Shown piece after piece: positions 59,165 through 64,000 of a DNA stretch of 64,000 nucleotides; position 1 is the stretch's first letter, and every line of letters starts with the position of its first letter. Under the pieces are notes generated by a model that saw only the letters and a list, made by a program, of their open reading frames with translations, searched no databases and had not been told where the DNA came from. Origin of the DNA: Stenotrophomonas indicatrix (GTDB lineage Bacteria > Pseudomonadota > Gammaproteobacteria > Xanthomonadales > Xanthomonadaceae); contig NZ_PEJS01000001.1 in assembly GCF_002750975.1 (NCBI RefSeq), forward strand, positions 2,170,001 to 2,234,000. The letters run 5' to 3'. The position numbers were made by a program, and so were the translations under genes.

Positions 59165-60523
59165 ATGACTGAACGTCGCCACCGCCTACGCCCCACTGTC
59201 CGCCAGCGCTGGCTGGCCCTGCTGCTGGTGCTGCTGGCACCGGGTGCGAGCGTGGCTGCCGACGATCTGTTGCTGCAGACCCGCGAACAGCGGCCATGGA
59301 CGCTGCCGGCCGACCTGGAACGGGTTGCCATCGCCGACCCCGGCGTAGCTGACATCGTGATGCTGCGCGGCGCACGCCAGGCGCTGCTGGTAGGCAAGGC
59401 CCCCGGCACCACCACCCTGCTGCTCTGGCATCGCAAGCAGAGCGAACCGCAGCGCGTGCAGGTGCGGGTGCAGAGTGCCGTGCAGGGGGCCGCCGATGCC
59501 GGCTCCAGCGGACTGGTGTTCACCCAGCAGGACCAGCAGGGGCTGCTGCAGGGAAGCAGCGACAGCGTGCTGGCGCACATGCAGGAGCAGAAGACCGCGG
59601 TGATGGCGCTCGGCAAGGACGGCAGCCTGGCCGATGCCTCCACCATCAGCAGCGGCGGCGTAGTGCAGGTCGAGGTGAAGGTGGTCGAGTTCAACAAGAC
59701 CGCGCTGAAGCAGATCGGCATCAACTTCCAGAACCGCAACGGTGGTTTCGCCTATGGATTCGCGCGGCCGGGCGGGCAGCTGCCAGGCAACACCGGCATC
59801 CTGCCTGGCATGAAGGAAGGTGAGTCGAGCAACGAAAGCGAGTCACCGATCTCCTCGGCGTTCAGGCTGGTGTTCGGTTCGACCAAGGGCCTGTGGAACG
59901 CCGATGTCGACCTGCTGCAGGCCAACGGCATGGCGCGCGTGCTGGCCGAGCCCACTCTCGTCGCGCTGTCCGGGCAGAGCGCCAGCTTCCTGGCCGGTGG
60001 CGAACTGCCGATCCTGGAGCCGCAGGGGCTCGGCACGACCACGGTCACCTACAAGCCCTTCGGCATCGGCCTCACCGTTACTCCCACGGTGCTCTCACCG
60101 AACCGCATTGCGTTGAAGGTTGCCCCGGAAGCCAGCGACCTGGACTACACCAATGCGATCGCGCTCAACGGCGTGCAGATCCCTTCGATCACTACCCGCC
60201 GCGCCGACACCACCGTCGAGCTTGGCGATGGTGAGAGTTTCGTCATCGGCGGCCTGGTCAGTTCCACCGTGGCTTCGACGGTCAACAAGATTCCGCTGCT
60301 CGGCGACCTGCCGATCATCGGTACGTTCTTCCGCAACTTCGACTACAAGCGCCAGGACAAGGAACTGGTGATCATCGTCACCCCGCGGTTGGTACAGCCG
60401 ATTGCCCGCAATACCGAACTGCCGCTGCCCGGCGATCGCGAAGCCAAGCCGAACATGCCCGAATGGGGCGCGTGGCTGCTTGGCCCGATCAGCCGCGATC
60501 CGGTTCCCGGTTTCTCGCGCTGA
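59165..60523 (+). CDS. cpaC: Outer-membrane secretin CpaC/RcpA
   Basis: A 452-residue secretin with a signal peptide cleaved near SVAAD, an N-terminal pilus-type domain (VAIADPGVADIVMLRGARQ and LLLWHRKQSEP), and the secretin core: ARVLAEPTLVALSGQ near residue 260 and the signature GGLVSSTVASTVNKIPLLGD near 365. It forms the outer-membrane pore for the Flp pilus. The ATG at 59165 is chosen over 59150. Confidence 0.93.
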   Translation: MTERRHRLRPTVRQRWLALLLVLLAPGASVAADDLLLQTREQRPWTLPADLERVAIADPGVADIVMLRGARQALLVGKAPGTTTLLLWHRKQSEPQRVQVRVQSAVQGAADAGSSGLVFTQQDQQGLLQGSSDSVLAHMQEQKTAVMALGKDGSLADASTISSGGVVQVEVKVVEFNKTALKQIGINFQNRNGGFAYGFARPGGQLPGNTGILPGMKEGESSNESESPISSAFRLVFGSTKGLWNADVDLLQANGMARVLAEPTLVALSGQSASFLAGGELPILEPQGLGTTTVTYKPFGIGLTVTPTVLSPNRIALKVAPEASDLDYTNAIALNGVQIPSITTRRADTTVELGDGESFVIGGLVSSTVASTVNKIPLLGDLPIIGTFFRNFDYKRQDKELVIIVTPRLVQPIARNTELPLPGDREAKPNMPEWGAWLLGPISRDPVPGFSR

Positions 60524-60596
60524 CCTGCATGACGTCTCCGGTACTACGCCCATGCCCTACGCCACTGCCCTGCCGCTGCACCCGCAAGGACCACCG

Positions 60597-61808
60597 ATGA
60601 ACCTGGTCCTGTACGGGATCGACCGTGAACTGCTGCCACGCCTGGCTGCCAAGCTGCCGCCGACCACGGCACTGCACTGGCAGGACAGCAGCGAGCCGAC
60701 CTCGGCCCAGGACCTGCAGCGTGGCCCGCAGAACCTTGTACTGCTGGACTTCCGCCCGGAGCATGCCTCGGCATCGACAGTGCTGGCCCAGCAGCTGCAG
60801 CAGACCCAACCCGAATTGACCCTGGTGGCGGTGGGCGCCACCAGCGCCGGCCAGGTGGAAGGCGTGGTGATGGCGCTGCGCGCCGGCCTGCGCGATGTAC
60901 TGGACCTGGACAGTGACAACACCGGCATCGAAGCCGCCCTGCGTCGCGCTTTGTCACCGCGCCCCGCCGCAAGCGCGCAGCAGGCGCACAAGGCGCGCCT
61001 GATCGTGCTGCTGGGCGTGCGCGCCGGCGTCGGCACCAGCACGTTGGCCGCACATCTTTCGGTGCTCGCACAGCAGACCCGCACCTTGGCCCAGGGCGAT
61101 GCCGCCGTACAGGACGGGCTATTGATGGAGCTGGCGCAGCCGGCCGGCGACCTCGCCCTGTACCTCAACCTGGACAGCCGCTTCCACTACGAAGATGCGC
61201 TGCGCAATGCCAGCCGCATCGATGCCACCCTGGCCCGCACGGCGATGGCCCGGCACACCAGCGGACTGGTCCTGCTCGACCGTGCCAGTGGCAGCGACGC
61301 ACTGCCTCCGTCCGATCCTGGTGCGCTGCTGCAACGACTGCGCGGCGTATTCTCCAGCGTACTGTGCGATGCCGGCGGCTGCCCGCTGCGGCAGCTGCCG
61401 CCGCTGCTGCTGGACCAGGCCGATGAAATCTGGCTGGTGGCCGACGCATCGATCGCCACCCTGGTGTCGCTGGACCACGCCCTGAAGCACCTTTCCGGCC
61501 AGCGCGACCGCGAGAAGCGACTGCAGCTGGTGATCAACCGCCACGACGACAACAGTGGCATGAGCCCCGAACAGATCGCGCGCCGCTTCGAGCTGCCGCT
61601 GCTGGCCACCCTGCCCGAGCGGTCGCGGGTACGCGCCTCCGCCAGCCATGGCCATCTGCTGCTGCAGGATGCGCCGCGCGACCCGTACCTGCGTGCCCTC
61701 GCCCCGCTGGTGCAACGCCTGGATCCGGCTGCCTGCCCGGTCCAGGCGCACGGCCTGCGGGAAAGACTTGCCCTTGCCCTGGGTGGATCGCAATGGAAGA
61801 CAAAGTGA
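60597..61808 (+). CDS. cpaE: Pilus assembly ATPase-like protein CpaE/TadZ
   Basis: A 403-residue protein with an N-terminal response-regulator-like fold (LVLLDFRPEHASAS) and a MinD/ParA-type C-terminal domain. The deviant Walker A is GVRAGVGTSTLAAHLS, which lacks both lysines of KGGxGKT, so ATP hydrolysis is doubtful. TadZ localises the Tad machinery at the pole. The ATG at 60597 has an AAGGA site. Confidence 0.88.
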   Translation: MNLVLYGIDRELLPRLAAKLPPTTALHWQDSSEPTSAQDLQRGPQNLVLLDFRPEHASASTVLAQQLQQTQPELTLVAVGATSAGQVEGVVMALRAGLRDVLDLDSDNTGIEAALRRALSPRPAASAQQAHKARLIVLLGVRAGVGTSTLAAHLSVLAQQTRTLAQGDAAVQDGLLMELAQPAGDLALYLNLDSRFHYEDALRNASRIDATLARTAMARHTSGLVLLDRASGSDALPPSDPGALLQRLRGVFSSVLCDAGGCPLRQLPPLLLDQADEIWLVADASIATLVSLDHALKHLSGQRDREKRLQLVINRHDDNSGMSPEQIARRFELPLLATLPERSRVRASASHGHLLLQDAPRDPYLRALAPLVQRLDPAACPVQAHGLRERLALALGGSQWKTK

Positions 61809-63142
61809 CCCCGTTCCCGCACGTTGTCGCCCGCAGCACGGTGCCGGAGCATGCACCGGGCAGCCTGCCGTTCGCACAGACCGAGCAGTACCAGAAGGTG
61901 CTGTCGGCCGCGCACGAGCATCTGCTCAACAGCATCGAAGACGAGCGCATCGACATCGATTCCTGGGCCCCCGACACCATCGCCCGCTGGGTGGAAGTGC
62001 AGACGGTCAGTTTCATCCAGGAATGGCGCATCCCCATCAACGAAGAAGAAATGCAGGTGGTGGCCGAAGGCCTGGTCAAGGAGCTGACCGGGTTCGGCCC
62101 GCTCGATGACCTGCTGCATGACCCCACCATCGAAGACATCCTGATCAATGGCTTCAAGGATGTGCATGTCTCCCAGGGTGGGCAGCTCAAACGCGCACCT
62201 CAGCGCTTCACCGATGACACCCACCTGCTACGCATCCTGCGCCGCATCATCGCCCCACTCGGCCGCCGCCTGGATGATTCCAATCCGATGGTCGATGCAC
62301 GCCTGCCCAATGGTGGCCGCCTCAACGCGATCATCTCGCCACTGGCGGTGGATGGGCCGATGGTGTCCATCCGCAAGTTCCGCAAGGATCCGTTCACCCC
62401 CGACGAACTGCTGGCCAAGGGCACCTTCGATGCGCCGATGCAGGCGCTGCTGAAGGCGATGGTGCTGGGCCGCTGCAACATCCTGGTGTCAGGTGGCACC
62501 AGCTCGGGCAAGACCTCGCTGCTCAATGCGCTGGCCAGCTATGTGCCGGCCAACGAACGCGTCATCACCGTGGAAGACACCGCCGAGCTCTCGCTCAACC
62601 ACCCGCATGTGGTGCGGCTGGAGAGCCGCATCGGTGGCGCCGAAGGCCAGGGCGCGGTCAGCATCCGCGACCTGGTGCGCAACAGCCTGCGCATGCGCCC
62701 GGACCGCATTGTGGTCGGCGAAGTGCGTGGCGCCGAGGTGCTGGAGATGCTGCAGGCGATGAACACCGGCCATGACGGATCGATGGCCACCATCCACGCC
62801 AATTCACCGCGCGACTGCCTGTACCGCATCGAGATGCTGGCCGGCTTCGCCGGTTTCCAGGGCAGCGAAGACAGCCTGCGCCGGCAGATCGCCAGTGCCA
62901 TCGACTTCATCGTGCAGATCTCGCGCCTGGGCAGCGGCCGCCGGGTGCTGGTGTCCATCACTGAAATCACCGGCGTCAGCGACAACCTGATCACCACCCA
63001 GGAGATGTTCCGCCACGAAGTGCAGATCGATGGCAGCGGCAAGGAAATCGACCGTTGGATCGGCCTCGGCTTCCAGCCACATTCGCACAAGCTGGAGCCG
63101 TTCCGGCAGTTGCTGCGCGAATCCCTGTACGGAGACTTCTGA
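61793..63142 (+). CDS. cpaF: Pilus assembly ATPase CpaF/TadA
   Basis: A 449-residue type II/IV secretion ATPase. Motifs are Walker A SGGTSSGKTSLLNA near residue 231, Asp box region VITVEDTAEL near 260, and Walker B RIVVGEVRGAEVLEML near 304, with the His box GHDGSMATIHANS near 324. It powers Flp pilus assembly. It overlaps cpaE by 16 bp. Confidence 0.94.
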   Translation: MEDKVTPFPHVVARSTVPEHAPGSLPFAQTEQYQKVLSAAHEHLLNSIEDERIDIDSWAPDTIARWVEVQTVSFIQEWRIPINEEEMQVVAEGLVKELTGFGPLDDLLHDPTIEDILINGFKDVHVSQGGQLKRAPQRFTDDTHLLRILRRIIAPLGRRLDDSNPMVDARLPNGGRLNAIISPLAVDGPMVSIRKFRKDPFTPDELLAKGTFDAPMQALLKAMVLGRCNILVSGGTSSGKTSLLNALASYVPANERVITVEDTAELSLNHPHVVRLESRIGGAEGQGAVSIRDLVRNSLRMRPDRIVVGEVRGAEVLEMLQAMNTGHDGSMATIHANSPRDCLYRIEMLAGFAGFQGSEDSLRRQIASAIDFIVQISRLGSGRRVLVSITEITGVSDNLITTQEMFRHEVQIDGSGKEIDRWIGLGFQPHSHKLEPFRQLLRESLYGDF

Positions 63143-63144
63143 GC

Positions 63145-64000
63145 ATGGGTACCGGCCTGCTGCTGGGTGTGCTGAGCATCGTGTCGGTGCTGCTGGCGCT
63201 GGCGGTGTGGCTGTGGGGGACGGCCAGCAGCCGCGAACAGCGCCAGGCCTCGCTGCAGCATGCCGAGCAGCAGCTGGCGCGCGGCACCGGCGCTGCCGCC
63301 GCGCCGGCCGATGCAGCACGGCAGGCGCCGCTGCCTGCGCCGGGTCGCCGCGCCCTGCCCTGGAACGGGCTGCTGCAGCGTGCCGGCCTGGCACCGGGCT
63401 GGAAGCTGCCGCTGCTGATGCTGCTGCCGGGCATCGCCCTGTCCGCGTTCGCGGTGTTGCGCCTGGGCACCTTCTGGATGTTCCCGCTGACCCTGCTGCT
63501 GTACCTGCTGGGCTGCTGGCTGTGGCTGATGCGCCGTATCGGCAAGCTGCAGGCGCAGCTGCTGCACCAGCTGCCGGACTTCCTCGACAACCTGGTGCGC
63601 CTTACCGCGCTCGGCAACAGCCTGCAGGCCGCCTTCCAGGTCGCGTCGATGCAGACCAACGCGCCGCTGCGCGGCCTGCTCGACACCACGGTGCGCTATG
63701 CACGTGGCGGCATGGACCTTGACCGTGCGCTCAACCTGGCCGCACAGCCCTACCGCATGGACGTGCTGAAGGTGCTGGCGGTGGTGATGGGCGTCAGCGT
63801 GCGCATCGGTGGCCGTGCCGACCAGATCCTGCAGCGCATGGGCGACTTCATGCGTGACCTGGAACAGGCGCAGCAGGAACTGGCCGCAACCACTTCTGAA
63901 ACCCGCATGTCGGCGTGGGTACTGGGCCTCCTGCCACCGGCCAGCGCAGTGCTGATGGCGATCTCCAGCCCCGAGTTCTTCCAGCCGGTGCTGCACGACC
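63145..64000 (+). CDS. tadB: Tad pilus inner-membrane platform protein TadB (3' end outside window)
   Basis: The frame is open from ATG 63145 to the window end (285 codons). It has an N-terminal membrane helix, a basic Pro/Ala-rich linker, and a type II secretion F domain with LLHQLPDFLDNLVRLTALGNS followed by helices that include MRDLEQAQQELAATT. It begins two bases after the cpaF stop and would form the platform for the CpaF ATPase with TadC, expected downstream. Confidence 0.88.
   Translation, partial: MGTGLLLGVLSIVSVLLALAVWLWGTASSREQRQASLQHAEQQLARGTGAAAAPADAARQAPLPAPGRRALPWNGLLQRAGLAPGWKLPLLMLLPGIALSAFAVLRLGTFWMFPLTLLLYLLGCWLWLMRRIGKLQAQLLHQLPDFLDNLVRLTALGNSLQAAFQVASMQTNAPLRGLLDTTVRYARGGMDLDRALNLAAQPYRMDVLKVLAVVMGVSVRIGGRADQILQRMGDFMRDLEQAQQELAATTSETRMSAWVLGLLPPASAVLMAISSPEFFQPVLHD

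Overview
The window looks like chromosome of a Stenotrophomonas species, most likely the S. maltophilia complex. The reasons are high GC, many short palindromes headed by GTAG (SMAG-type REP elements) with a REP-associated tyrosine transposase among them, an entSCEBB'FA catecholate siderophore operon with the split entB/entB' arrangement known from S. maltophilia, and many TonB-dependent receptors. I saw no rRNA, tRNA, CRISPR array, phage block or classical insertion sequence.

Layout. 1-2507: the 3' end of a TonB-dependent receptor and a phytase-like esterase. 2504-3403: SMAG repeats on both sides of a RAYT gene. 3437-12991 (minus): seven overlapping genes, entS-C-E-B-B'-F-A, behind a Fur-like box; the EntF adenylation pocket reads as serine-specific. 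13144-16654: a DUF3817 membrane protein with its own Fur-like box, a luciferase-like oxidoreductase, an acetyltransferase and a thioredoxin-fold lipoprotein. 16972-18511: manganese superoxide dismutase behind a SoxR-like palindrome, then a flavin reductase and a TPR protein. 18516-21497: fatty acid desaturase and its reductase (desB/desC type), with a divergent TetR regulator (desT type). 21601-26379: a manganese locus, with a TonB-dependent receptor and periplasmic thioredoxin, MntR, and MntH. The same ATAGCA/TGCTAT palindrome lies before the receptor and before mntH. 26473-30796 (minus): nrdA, nrdB, a flavodoxin and a thioredoxin, behind tandem NrdR-like boxes. 31228-37678: quinone-reductase-like protein, a large TonB receptor, a BCCT choline transporter and a VOC protein.

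37833-39503 holds a lone AT-richer KAP-type P-loop NTPase gene that looks acquired and could be a defence gene. 39570-48752 returns to core-type genes: the SMR pair mdtIJ, LysR, an M14 carboxypeptidase, a Fur-box TonB receptor, a ClC channel, MgtC, a MerR/methyltransferase pair and a DUF6959-like protein.

48901-64000 is a surface-attachment region. It has a trimeric autotransporter adhesin with a TpgA-like anchoring lipoprotein, an AraC-family regulator, and the start of a Flp/Tad pilus locus (flp, cpaA, tadE-like, cpaB, cpaC, cpaE, cpaF, tadB). The DNA upstream of the adhesin carries four CGGCA motifs spaced exactly 21 bp. One motif recurs, 16 of 17 bases identical and in the same orientation relative to its gene, upstream of flp. 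Between adhesin and regulator lie two inverted copies of a ~190 bp module of nested hairpins. These, the manganese receptor locus and the KAP NTPase are the most interesting parts of the window.
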